Below, in pieces: positions 1 to 11,700 of a stretch of 64,000 bases of DNA. Source of the stretch: Himantopus leucocephalus (lineage: Eukaryota > Chordata > Aves > Charadriiformes > Recurvirostridae); the NCBI GenBank assembly GCA_003993805.1, contig RSEF01000014.1, positions 5,618,019-5,682,018 of the forward strand, in the 5' to 3' direction. Numbering within the stretch: the first letter of the stretch is position 1; each line of letters opens with the position of its first letter. The position numbers and the translations under genes were made by a program. Under the pieces are notes generated by a model. It did not search any database, was not told the origin of the DNA, and worked only from the letters and a program-made list of their open reading frames with translations.

Positions 1-43
1 TCAAGGTCCCTTCCAACCTAAACCATCCTATGATTCTATGATT
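1..43 (+). mobile_element. CR1 LINE, 3' terminal fragment cut by the window edge
   Basis: The window opens in AAGGTCCCTTCCAACCTAAA followed by CCATCCTATGATTCTATGATT, the standard 3' end of avian CR1 with its ATTCTATG terminal repeat. Only the last 43 bases are inside the window, and the element continues to the left on the plus strand. Confidence 0.9.
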
Positions 44-885
44 ACTGAATTCAAGTTAGAGAGCAGGGTGCGGGAATGTGAGCCCAATTTAGGGAAAAAC
101 CAAGAAAAAGCCATTTGAGACAAAACCATGAATCCCCACTCAAACCAGTCCCTGAGTTAAGTGTCATGACACAACCTACATCGCAGCGGTGGCAGTGTGG
201 CAGCTTATGTCCCACGCCGATGAGTTCAGGCTGTTTAGCCTGTCGGTAGCGGCTCGTTTTCTCGGACCCCCGGGGACGGAGGTGCGGTTTGTAACGGGGC
301 TTATTGGATGTTATTGATGCTGACTATTTCTGGGCTTCAAGATTTGGCAGGTGGTAAGAGTTCTCCTGGTCTGGACCAGTGGAGAGCAATTCAATATTAT
401 TTCGTACTTTGGATGATTTTAAGCTAATCAAGGTCCTATTCTTTTTTATAACTCCCCATGCAAATGTTAATTTTTAATAAACTTTGCCCAAGCAGGATTT
501 AAAGCTTATCTCAGAAGACATATTTAGAGCAGTGCCATGGTGAAGTAATTCTGGGAAAAAAAATATGTACAGCTGAAAATAGGATATTTCTGCATGCCTG
601 CTTCAAAGTCTACCAAGAGTTTTCTGCACAGACTGACTTGTCGACAGACTAGTCATTGCGCAGGACTGGAATTACTAATTAACAGTCAAACCCTGTGCCT
701 CTCAGGCATGCCACAGATGAAGTTCATTGTCACCGCGAGTTCTGCACCTCGCATCAGTGATGCAGGAAGGCTGGAGGTGGTAGAGAGGGTGGGAAGAGCA
801 GAGAGATCTTGCTTAAACTTCACAGAGATGGGAAGGGTAATGTGATGCTAACAGGGAGCATGTGGACTGAGCAAGAGGCTTCAGT
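44..885. other. intronic sequence (downstream MAD1L1 intron)
   Basis: No gene is supported here. A CpG-bearing patch lies at about 180-300 and the rest is AT-rich unique sequence. The 83-codon open frame starting at 594 has no recognisable features. Confidence 0.6.
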
Positions 886-1300
886 AGAACCATAGAATGG
901 TTTGGGTTGGAAGGGACCTTAAAGATCATCCAGTGCCACCCCCCTGCCCTGGGCAGGGACACCTCCCACCAGCCCAGGTTGCTCCAAGCCCCGTCCAACC
1001 TGGCCTTGAACACCTCCAGGGATGGGGCAGCCACAGCTTCTCGGGGCAACCTGCGCCAGGGGCTCACCACCCTCAGAGTGAAACATTTCTTCCTCATATC
1101 TGTTCTAAATCTCCCGTCTTCCAGTCTGAAGCCATTCCCCCTCGTCCTATCACTCCATGCCCTTGGAAAAAGTCCCTCCCCAGCTCTCCTGTAGCCCCTT
1201 TAGGCACTGGAAGGGGCTCTGAGGTCTCCCCGGAGCCTTCTCTTCTCCAGGCTGAACACCCCCAACTCTCCCAGCCTGTCCTCCTAGGAGAGGTGCTCCA
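886..1300 (-). mobile_element. CR1 LINE, 5'-truncated 3' fragment
   Basis: The plus strand shows the reverse complement of a CR1 tail: CCATAGAATGGTTTGGGTTG at the 3' end, then the GCCCTGGGCAGGGACACCTC and CCAGGTTGCTCCAAGCCCC blocks. It continues to the GAGCCTTCTCTTCTCCAGGC block that encodes the FSLEKRRL tail of the CR1 reverse-transcriptase ORF. About 415 bp remain. The copy is closely related to the one at 42168-42577. Open frames across it are decayed element sequence. Confidence 0.93.
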
Positions 1301-3821
1301 TCAGTCTTTCTCTGACGATGGGGATTGGAGCTGCTGTGATGACAAAACAGAGGCGCTGCAGAGGCCACAACATCTCGTCAGCTAGCACGGGCCAAATAAG
1401 CAGGAAAGAGGAACGCCGCTGTGCTCGGCTAGGATCCGGCTCAAGAGGGCTTTCAAATGTTGCTGTTGCTGGGGGACAACATAGGGCTTGTTACATATCT
1501 GTGCTCAAGACCTTATAATTAATTCAAAATAATTAAGCTTAATTATGTGAATGGCAGAAAGGCTTCTACGTATCGTTTTCAAAACCTGTTGAACAGTCTC
1601 TTTGAATCCATAACCCCCACGGCCTTGTGTTTTATTCCATCAGAAGTTAATTATGGGAGAGAGAGTTTCAAAATGCGTTAAGAGCTATCACATATCTAGG
1701 GGTAATTTGCGCTGAAGACAGGAAAACACATTAATGGGAAAGGTGCTGCGAGCGGCTGAGCTTTCCTTGCAACGTTCAGGGATGCAAGGACAGGACTTCC
1801 GACCTCTCTTTTCTATCATCAGAGCCATTCAGAAAGCTAACGCACAGAAAACACCGTCTAGTTGAACCAGACCTCTTCAGTGCTTTCATTTGCTAATTTT
1901 TTTATATTTCTCTCTATGTATTTATATACATGTACATCAGACTGTAAGTGCCGTGCATCACTTCCCTCGCAGTACTGCTATTGTCAGCAATTGCTTTCAA
2001 CCGGTACATACAAGTTGTCATGAAGGAAGAAAAAAAGGCTGGAGAGATCTCTCCAGCATGAGGATTTATGTTGTATTTCACAGCTTTCTTAGCACGTCTC
2101 ATTGGGAAATGATTCCTTTGACTTTGGAAAATCATCCTTTCCTGCGCATAGGTCATCAACAGATGGTAGCGCATGGAAAAAAATGCCACTTCTGAAATAT
2201 TCATGTTGTTTACTGCTCTAGGTTGCTCCTTTGCTTCCTATCTTGAGGGACACCCAAAAATTAAAACAAAAAAACCTAATCTTGGTATTAGGAGTCTTGC
2301 CGTGCTGCCTGGTTTGCTCTACTTAAGTTCCAGAAATCAAACTAACATAACATTTTAATTAAAACAAAGCCAATGTACTGACAGAAATTTTTTTCCTCGT
2401 TATTTGAAACTCTTCTTTTCATCAGTACCTGTAAAAGCACCTTCTGCTCCCCATATTCACATACATCACCAAGAATCGGAAAGTCTGAAGGAAAGGATGC
2501 AGAACGAAGGGCCTGTGACCCACAAACCAGCCATATACCGCCACCGGAGAATTTCAGTTCTCAAAAAAGATTTATGTTCTCCTCCCAGTGGCAAAGCAAT
2601 TGTTGCATTGCAACTAAATGTCTCACGGAGATCGGTGTATTTATCGGTCCCAGAAAAAGGCTGCGGCAGAAAGTAGCAAAATATGCATGTAATACCTAAA
2701 AAACTGAAAAATAGTTTTTCTTTTTTTTTTTTCTCTAGTAAATTGCATTGTCTACAGAAAAATGCTCAACCTTAACTACTCATCACCGCTAAAAATACAT
2801 GTATTCTCTAGCACACGTAACCTATTAAACAATTGCCCCTTTTTGGTTGAAGTGGCCTTGATTGGGTTTCTAACTTTTCTTGCTCACTCACTTTTTGCAC
2901 ATTTTTGCTTTTTAATTCGAGGAAAATCTCTCAGACGTGTTATAGAAAAATGCCAATAGGCTAATGAAAAACTAAACTTCACTTTAAAAAAAAATAAAGC
3001 TCCACTAGAGCTCAGGCTGAAGTCCGAGCCTTTGTATGAGCTTAGACCTCAGGAAGGTGGCAAGAATGAACGCTCATAAACACCAAAAAAAGGTTTGCTG
3101 TTTACGTTAGGTCGTCAGGTTTGATAAATTTCCCATCCTCTCACATCTGCAGCAGATCACAGTGCAGCTGCACGTCCTTTTGACACTTCTGCCCAGCATC
3201 CATCCACTCTGACAGTCCACAGGCTGCAGCAGGTAGAGAACGTGACAAACACAGGAAGGAAGAGTGTAGGTATTTAACAGAAGATACCCATAAGAGATGC
3301 GTCTCCAAAGCCTGAGTTCACTCCTTTTGGAAAAACAGCTTCTTTTCAAATTTCTAAGAGTGGTTACTGCAAATATTTTCAACGTCTTGGCCAAAGGCCA
3401 AAATGTTCCCCTGACTCTCTCCTCTTTGCAGCCACCCAGAAAATGACTTTGATTTTTTTTCAAGCCCCATCCATCCCAATCCACTACAGCGGAGCTGATG
3501 TCTTAATCCCTGCTTGGAGAGCACTTCTGCACTGGGTGACCTTATAAATTCGGGGGTGACTAGACTCAACTCTAGTCCTGGTGACTAGACCTACCCCCAA
3601 GGGGCTATGCTCGCCCCCTTCCTAGCAGTAGCTCCAACTGAATTATTGAGTAGGACGGAGCGTGCCGCATGATGTGGCTCCAATACACTCTCTGAATCGA
3701 GCAACCGCTTTGACTGAATAAAGAGACCATTTGTTAGACAGCAAAAAAGGTCTGGATCTTTTTCTACAATGATATAACACAGAAAAAAAACTTCCTTTGA
3801 GCATGTGGCAAGATACAGTCT
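1301..3821. other. intronic sequence, no gene seen
   Basis: This is AT-rich unique sequence with short T runs (for example near 2716-2731) and no recognisable exon or repeat family. The 125-codon minus-strand frame at 3107-3484 shows no known motif and is treated as chance. Confidence 0.6.
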
Positions 3822-4088
3822 TGGCCGCTCTACTCTGTTTTGGTGAGACCCCGCTGCAGTGCTGCCTCCAGCTCTGGGGCCCCCAACATATGAAGGACAT
3901 GGACCTGTTGGAGCGGGGCCAGAGGAGGCTGCCCCGAGAAGCTGTGGCTGCCCCATCCCTGGAGGTGTTCCAGGCCAGGTTGGACGGGGCTTGGAGCAAC
4001 CTGGGCTGGTGGGAGGTGTCCCTGCCCAGGGCAGGGGGGTGGCACTGGATGATCTCCAAGGTCCTTTCCGACCCAAACCATTCTATGA
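3822..4088 (+). mobile_element. CR1 LINE with a large internal deletion
   Basis: The left part (about 3822-3928) corresponds to the CR1 segment encoding LYSALVRPHLE...LLERVQRR. The right part (about 3929-4088) is the CR1 3' UTR, from CCCCGAGAAGCTGTGGCTGC to CCAAACCATTCTATGAG. The stretch that normally joins them, about 250-300 bp including the FSLEKRRL region seen in the copy at 42168-42577, is missing at about 3928. The 3' terminus is intact. Confidence 0.9.
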
Positions 4089-5899
4089 GGAATTCCACAT
4101 GATATACAAAATAAAAAGCTCCCTCATATGAAGTACAACATAGACGGAAGGGGGAAAAAGTGCACGTTAGCTACAAACACACACGCACTTAGAGCACTGT
4201 TAGGCAAAGCTTGAGAGTAGTTCTCTGCTATTGTTAAATGTTTTCACATTTGCCCAAAACCAATATTGCAAACACAAAAAACAGGAGTCTTACAGTCTTG
4301 CGCAAGAGAGATGAGCTTTACAATGGAAAATGTTTTTTTTTTTAAGCATCGGTTCTCATTTCTGTTTGTCAAAGCTCCTGAAAGCAGCGTTGTGTTGGCC
4401 CTGCCAGGGACAGGCAGCCCAAGCAGGGACCGTACGAGTTACCTGCTCCACGTGTGGCTCCTTTCCTTTTGACTACCTCACATATGTCTCCCATCTCCAA
4501 TAAACTCTGAGTGCTCAGAGTCTTTCCTGCTGGCAACCATATCGCATTCCCCCAACCACCCTTAGCAATAGCATTTAGTCAGCACAGATACTGAAACAAT
4601 ATTGGTTTCCTCTGCTCTGAGGAACCAAGTACAACATGCTACTCTGAATTATTCAGACCTCCACAGGTCTGGGTGACGAGCCTTTAGCAACACCTAGACA
4701 CCAGGGACAACATCTTCCCTGGTGCAACTCCGATGCCATTAGCAGAACCGCGACAGGGAGAAATTCAGCCTGAGGCTTATTGCACAGCAGCACTTATCTT
4801 GGTCAGCCCCACCGGGCTCCCTAAGGAGAGGATTTGGAATATTGAGTACAAGAAAAAACCTCGAACACCAAAATCCCAGGGCATCTCTCGCCTGACATCC
4901 TTTTCACCCCATGTTTAGAAAGCTGTGCCACGAAGTCGTAAGCACGCAGAGGATCACTCGTGACTTTTCAGTGTGGCCGACCTTCTCCCCTTACCCGCCT
5001 CCAACTATGTCCCCTACAGGTATTTCCCTCTCCCTCATCTTTAACTCTTTCACAAAATGCCACATTGATTTCCAAGGCCAAAGAACAGCCATCTGACATC
5101 TTAGAATAAGACCGTGATGTTTCCCACCAGGGAAACCACAAAAGACTACAGTGAAGAAGACGACTAATGCCAAATAGATGTTTCACAAAGGTCACGTGAA
5201 ACACAGGGACCGCGGCCTCAAGGGCAGCCCATGGTAAGAGCAGCTCTTGCCTTGCTAAGCTCCTCACTTCGCATTTCACTTGCGCCTCGGGGAAAAAAAG
5301 GCTGCAGGAAACAAATCTGTCTTTGACCGCCCTTCGTCCTCAGAAGCTTAATTACCTTCAGTACCCTCAAACTATCTGGACTGCCCTCAGCAGCTGAACA
5401 AACTCTTCACCTACGCTCAACAATACAGATGGGTTTGATAGTTTTGTTTAAAAATGCAGACCGCAAGGCTTCTTATTTTCCTAAAGCATTAAACTCCCTC
5501 TTGAAACGTAACCTGGGATCAATTTTATTTCATCTGTAATGCAGTAGTTTTAATAAAGTGTTAAAACGGAAGATATTGAAAAACTACAGGAGAAAATAAT
5601 CCTCTAAAATAATGTGAAAATGGAATGGGCAAATAATAGTTTTCTGCTCCAGTTGCATTATTACATCCACTCTCGGTTTGCTTACACGCCGAGCACCGAC
5701 TCTGCTAAATCTTTCCAAGAGAAGGCAACAGCGGACGCCAGTCCCCACCACAGCCTCTGCTCCCGGTTTGTGCTCCCGGTAAAACTACTCGTGACTTCTG
5801 CAGAAAAGACGTTTCCTCTTCAGAACAAGGCAGACACAAAAAAAATACTTAAATCTGTCTATTTATAAAACTGCTTATGTAAAGATACTATAGTGAATG

Positions 5900-6220
5900 A
5901 AGTAATAAATTATGCAGTGTGAGATGTAATAGAGTGAATTATATTCAGGAAGATCACACGCTGCTGAAAATATGCAAAGAGCAGTGCTGCTGACTTTCAG
6001 TTGTCAGGGTACACACACACACATATATATTGCTCATCTCATTATTTTCTACTGTTTCCATGTGCGATAACATGCCCGACGCTGACACTTCTCCTATTCT
6101 CCCTGGCAGACCCCACATTAGCATGTAAATAGCTGGCAGATAGGAGGAAATGAAAGCAAGGAAGAGCTCTTTAATTAACTTTAATCCTCTGAAAATCCAT
6201 ACAGCAATCTGTTCTGACAG
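5900..6220. promoter_or_regulatory. possible conserved non-coding element (unproven)
   Basis: This is a repeat-free AT-rich stretch with features often seen in vertebrate intronic enhancers: homeodomain-type TTAATTAA (about 6171), an octamer-like ATATGCAAAG (about 5972) and TTAGCATGTAAAT (about 6118). A short CA/TA microsatellite interrupts it. The evidence is compositional only, and conservation in other species would be needed. Confidence 0.2.
6010..6030. repeat. (AC)n(AT)n microsatellite
   Basis: An alternating ACACAC tract changes into ATATAT over 21 bases. Confidence 0.9.
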
Positions 6221-6499
6221 TTTTCTACACGGGATCTTCTTAGGAGGTCCCTGAGTGCTGCCTGCGGATCACTGCCAGGCTAGAACGAGGAGAAAGAATG
6301 AACAAACCAATTTTGGAGACAATATTTAGACATTTTTCTGCTATTAGATGATGACTGGTGACTGCCATCTGGCATTATCAGAGCTGTCATTAGTCCGACT
6401 CTGGATGGGAAACAAAGAGATGCCACGAGCAAGACGACAGCGCGCTTCACACCCGCCTGACAGCCAGTCCCCGCGCCTGGGGTAAGCGTTCCGCAGCTC

Positions 6500-6531
6500 G
6501 CACACACACACACGCGTGCACGTACACATGT
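6500..6531. repeat. (CA)n-type dinucleotide repeat
   Basis: Thirteen bases of pure CA alternation lead into an imperfect CGCGTGCACGTACACA purine-pyrimidine alternating tail. Confidence 0.8.
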
Positions 6532-7335
6532 CCAGCAGCCTCCTCGAGTTCCCCGTGCTCCACGTGCTGTACGTCTCTGCCCTCCGGCCCCACCTTCTCT
6601 CAGCCTGTAGTGAACACAGAATCCTCGAGGTTGAAGAGCAACGCAATTTCATTGTTAGAAAACTGAATGAAACAGCTCTGTAGTAGCACACGGTCCTTCG
6701 AACCTTGAACAGCAAAAAGGCTGGCGGACTATAAAGGACTGAGCTGAAATCAGTCCTCAATGACTTACGTTTTCCAAATGCGACAAGTGTTATTCATAAC
6801 CCGCTATTACAGGAAATCTCGAACAAATTTTGGTGGGGACGAAAAAAAAAAATAATCTCAGGATAAATGGCAGGAGATGCAGTGCCACAGTCTTCGGCGA
6901 CACAAGATCATGAAATAACTCTTACCCAGCAGGTTAGATTTAGCTCTGGAAGTGGTCTCCTGCTGGTTGATGGGAGCCAGTACAAATCTCGCAGAAAAGT
7001 CACTGGTTCCAGCCGTGCCTTGGAGTGACCGCTTTGAGGCCACTCGAAGCTCGGAGAGCTGACCTGCAAAACTCCCCGGAGAGCTGAACAAAACCCGCAC
7101 TCCCTGCAGGGTGACCGGGAGCAGCTAAACAGCACACACCAGCCAGAACCGCGGGGAATCGGCTCTCAGTCCCCTGGGTTTCTTCGGAGCCGGAGAAGGG
7201 AACAGCGGAACTCCTGAGCATCCAACAGGTACCTGGGGGCAAGCCCTGGCCTGAGCACGAAGCCACCTGCGTGAGGAGCCTGGAGGGCAGGGGGGACGCG
7301 GGAGGGAATGCCCTCAGCAGCCTGCTCCCTTGCTG

Positions 7336-7620
7336 AGACTTCAAAACCATTCTCCCTCATCCTATCACTCCATGCCCTTGGAAAAAGTCCCTCCCCAGCT
7401 CTCCTGGAGCCCCTTTAGGTACTTGAAGGCTGCTATAAGGTCTCCCCGGAGCCTTCTCTTCTCCAGGCTGAACACCCCCAACTCTCCCAGCCTGTCCTCC
7501 CAGCAGAGGGGCTCCAACCCTCGCAGCATCTTTGTGGCCCTCCTCTGGACCCGCTCCAAGAGGTCCATGTCTTTCCTATATTGGGGGCTCCAGAGCTGGA
7601 TGGGGAAGAATCACCTCCCT
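7336..7620 (-). mobile_element. CR1 LINE fragment lacking its 3' end
   Basis: The reverse complement of the CR1 ORF2 C-terminal region is clear: the minus strand encodes [20 protein letters not shown] and [20 protein letters not shown] in one frame at 7365-7568. At the low-coordinate side the element stops near AAAACCATTCTCCCTCATCC. The usual 3' UTR and terminal repeat are therefore absent, which is unusual because CR1 copies are normally 5' truncated. Near 7601 the match jumps from GCTCCAGAGCTGGA to AGAATCACCTCCCT, implying a further small internal deletion. Confidence 0.88.
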
Positions 7621-7950
7621 AACAATCAGTTACGTTAACTTATCTTAACATAAGTTAAAATCATGCAAAAGATAAATACAAACCCGTACCTTGCCAAGTC
7701 TGCTATTCCCAGAAGATTTGAAGGGTGAAGACAGAGGGATAAGCCAAAGGTGCCCAGATCACAGACACACCATTAAGCAAAGAAAATTCGTTACGCAGCA
7801 TCAGCCTATAACTACGTACAGACCTGCTCCCCCACGCCCATCAACCAGCTCTCCCATTCCTATAATTCCATATTCTCCTGCCAGTGGAACCACACTAAAT
7901 ACAAAGACCCAATGTTATCCCAATTCCCTCTCCTAATCTCCTCTTCCTAA

Positions 7951-7970
7951 GGGGAAGGGGAAGGGGAAGG
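7951..7970. repeat. (GGGGAA)n short tandem repeat
   Basis: Three copies of a GGGGAA unit with a partial fourth, inside a longer purine-rich stretch to about 8020. Confidence 0.85.
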
Positions 7971-8731
7971 ACGAGGAAAAGAAATTTAATTTTTAAAAAG
8001 GGGAAGAAAGGGGAAAAAATCCACAAAGTAATAGCCCAGCTAAGGTATAACAGATTTGAAATCTCAGTCTGGGCACAGAGAACAAGACTACCGAGCTCTA
8101 TGCGCTGCCCGCAGGTGCGCATTTCGGCCGGCTGATTCATCTCCCAGACAGCCGGGAGTGACAGCGACTGCGATCCAGTCGTACTTTCCTCTGCCTGGGA
8201 ATACAGTGAGTCGTGTACTCATTGCAAGAGCGTTAAACCACATGGGATATTCAGACACTCATACAGGGAGAAGACAATGAACATTTCAGAAATTGCTGGT
8301 TGCAATGCATGAACTTGCAAGAGTATCTCAAATATTTATCAAAATTTGAAAGAAAACAAACCTACCAATCTCCGTTTTGTTGGTTTGGTTTTTTTTTACA
8401 TTACCAGTTTCATAAAGATGAAAATAAAGACAAACATCAATACACAGCAAGCCGCGATGCTTGCCTACAGTGAGGAAAGGTCATGTAAATGTAAAACATA
8501 ATGGAGAATTTCAAGTAAACAAAAGCCCCAGCAATAATAATCATTTATACTTTAAAGGTAGACAAATTTCAGCACAAGGAAAACTTAAAACCCCAAAACA
8601 AGCTGAGACAGACAGCGGCGTATCCAGGGCAATTCTTCAATTCCCTCCGAAGTACAGGTGACTGTAGCTGCACTCCGACCCCGCGAAGATACAGTCTCTG
8701 AAAAGGATTAACACAGGTCCTCTGCTGTGTC

Positions 8732-8772
8732 TTAACCAGAGAACTGCGATATTTTAACCAGAGAACTGTGAC
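8732..8772. repeat. imperfect direct repeat, unit about 22 bp
   Basis: The motif TTAACCAGAGAACTGCGA is followed directly after TATT by TTAACCAGAGAACTGTGA, with one base different. This is a local tandem duplication. Confidence 0.85.
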
Positions 8773-11700
8773 AGAGGCAACTAAATGCTTCAAGAAATTA
8801 AACTGCACTAAGGAGAAGATTTAATAATAATCTCAGAGCTAGATATTCACCCGAGACCAAACTAACAAAGGTGTGAACAGAAAAAAGGAATAAAATGATT
8901 TATCATTAAAAATGGCTATTGTATTGGAGATACCAGACAGCAGACATCCTCCTACCTGTTGAAAGAGGAGATAAGGTTGTTCTGGGAAATTAGAGTCATT
9001 GGCAAAGAAGTTTCACCCGAACATTAAGAAAATGAGTTGAGAAGGTTCGGAATTACAAAGCGTCTTTTTTAGTTGAGTGTAACAAGATAAAATAGAGACA
9101 GATAAGCATCAGCTTTTGTTAAAGTAATTTAAACTCAACTAGTTAACCATTCTTCGAGCGAACTCACAGGAGAGTGAGCTGGTGAGTGCAGGGGTTTGAA
9201 AGTCTCTATCAGACAGAGCATCCATCCCTCAGTTTTATGTGAGAGTCCAATACCTGTCGGTGAGCGCCGGCTAAGGCAGGAGCGCACGGTTCCTCCTCGC
9301 CACGGAAAGCAATTAGCGGCAGGCTGCGCTAGGGATTAGAGCCAGGAGTTTCATTCAGTATATTTATTAGTGTCGAAAACCAGGGGCCAATAGCAAGATG
9401 TGTGCCGATAACATAAAATATTAACGAAAGCAGAGTCTAGAGACAAGGGCGAGGCATTCTGGAGCACCTAAAAAAATTAACGATGAGGGAGGCGCAACTG
9501 CTGGTAAGCAGACTGGCACACACCAATGCAAGGTAATGCAGAGCGGAAGGAAAAAAAATATTAATATTTCACACAGCATGCACGCAAGCAGATTTTAAAG
9601 CCCAGTCTCCCAGGTATTTGATTTGGACACCCTTTGGAGCGATGACATCCCTACGGACACGCCGGCCAGCTGCGGCCCGCGGAGGGCAGGGAAGGGACTC
9701 CAGCCTGTGCCTACAGACGGGCCACAACCTCCACAGGCAAAAGCACATCAGCAACGCGGCTCCAGGAGAAAAATCAAATCCTTGTACTAATACAGGCTCA
9801 CTGAAATGATACTAGATGCTTCCAGGATGTGAGAAGAGTCGGGAGCTGTAGAGAATGAGGGAAACGCTGCTGCTAACGCAGCGGGGCAGGCAGCGGCAGG
9901 GATACACGCGCACGTGCCACAGCAAAGGACTTGCTGTCTGAAGGAAGGTCATTGGCACGTGGGCAGGGCACAGAAAACTGCAGTCTGCACTGTGCGACTC
10001 CATAAAAAAACAAATATACTCAGTAAAAGATGCAATAAAGATTTAACAGCTCTTCCACAGAACTTCTGTTTGACTTGGTCCCAGGTCTTCCACCGTCTCA
10101 TCCCACGGTCTCGGTTCCCCGCACTCTTTTATAACTGAGATAACGGCGCTTCTCTGTCTCACAGGAATGGCAGAAGGAAAAATGCAACTCTAACCATCGA
10201 GTACCGCTAAAACATGAGTGACGGTGTCATTCAGGTTCCCAAAATAGACAGTATTTAACCTTCATTAGTTGTTAACAGCTCTCATAAGTCTACCAAGCAT
10301 TGATACTCAGATATTTATAACATATTTAACTCCAGACCAAGTCCCGAGTCAAAAAAAGAGAAAGGACAGCCAATGTAACAAGGACAGTCTTCCCCCCAGA
10401 GCTTCTCACCACTACTTCTTGGGGGGAAAATGCACAAGGAAAAAGAACTCACTGGTCTGGATGAATAAACCATGGAAGTCCCAAAGCTCTCCCTGGGGAG
10501 AGCAGCAATCTTGCTTGTTACATCTTAACAGCACAGCAAAACGAGAAGAGACCGTTTTTCTGAAGTTGTATTTGTATGAAGAAGGTGAACTCTCTAATTT
10601 ACATTTAATTTTATTAGCCTTCCTTTTAGCACGTTAAAAGTTAATTACAGATCAGAACTTTTGATGCAGATCGTTGGGCGCCCATCCGTTCGCGTGGAGG
10701 AACACCCACGATCCACGCGCACGACCACGGCAGAGGAGCAGCACCTTGCAGGTTCTGTCAGCTGAATGAAGAGCATCCAAAACACATGGAATTCTCCAGA
10801 AAGCAAACAGAGCATGACCCCATGCCTCCCACGCCGGGGTCAGCAATAAGGCCTTTATCTGCTGTTATTGCTAATTCAACTGGAAATGCGTACTTCGATG
10901 CTTTAGCTGCAGTTAAGAGATTCAGTTCCTTCAGTGGAGCGGTTTGACGTTAAAACTAAGCCTGGGTATGCGCTGGCTGATGAGGGGCAACAACTCCACA
11001 CCCCTGCTCCCTCTCCTTCAAGGAAAACTAATCAGACAAAAACTACCTCTGCAGGGGGAGACATAGTGAGTACCTAAACACTGGCAAAGAAACCCCCAAA
11101 CACACCCTAGCTAGGTGAAACGTAGACCTCCTCAGAAAGTCGGGGTATTTTTGGTAGGACAGAGATTCAGAGGAGTCAGCTTCAGCTGGTGCTTCAGAGG
11201 GATCAAACCGTTCCTCGTGTCAGGGAGCAAACTCCAACAGCGACGGCGACTCAAGACACAGAGGATGCGCCGCAACCTGCAGCAGAAGGACCTTCAGTCC
11301 CTCAGAACTCCCTAATCCATGTCGGGGCAGGGAGGAAAGCGAGGCAGGGAAGGTACGCACATTTAATTACTTCTGTCTGTATTTCTGGTTTACCTGTGTT
11401 ATCCAAAGGAAAATATCAGCTTTAGAACACATGCTTCGCATCCTTCAGCTTGCATATGCCTCTAGAGAGTTAAACTATAAACCTGGCTATTATTTACAGC
11501 TGTTCAGCATCCTAGTTAGGATATTTTCAAGGGATTCAGCAGGTTTCTTTTTTCTTCTCTTTTATGCAAGTGAAAAGCCAATACTGGAACGCGAGGGCTG
11601 CAAACACCGCCCCGGGTTAACACCACACACCACAAATTCCTGTGCGTGGATATTATGTAAGAAACATGTTGGCTAGCATAAACGGAGGGGGCGGGTTAAA

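Larger units (their letters stand above)
4089..7335. other. intronic sequence, no gene seen
   Basis: Unique intronic DNA with two small CA-type microsatellites, annotated separately. The stretch 5900-6220 has an AT-rich, motif-dense look (octamer-like ATGCAAAG, TTAATTAA) that could be conserved non-coding DNA. No exon is recognised. Confidence 0.55.

Noticed and set aside
897..1385. 162-codon proline-rich open frame
   Set aside because: Reads antisense through a CR1 3' fragment. Proline-rich translation is typical of this repeat read in the wrong frame.
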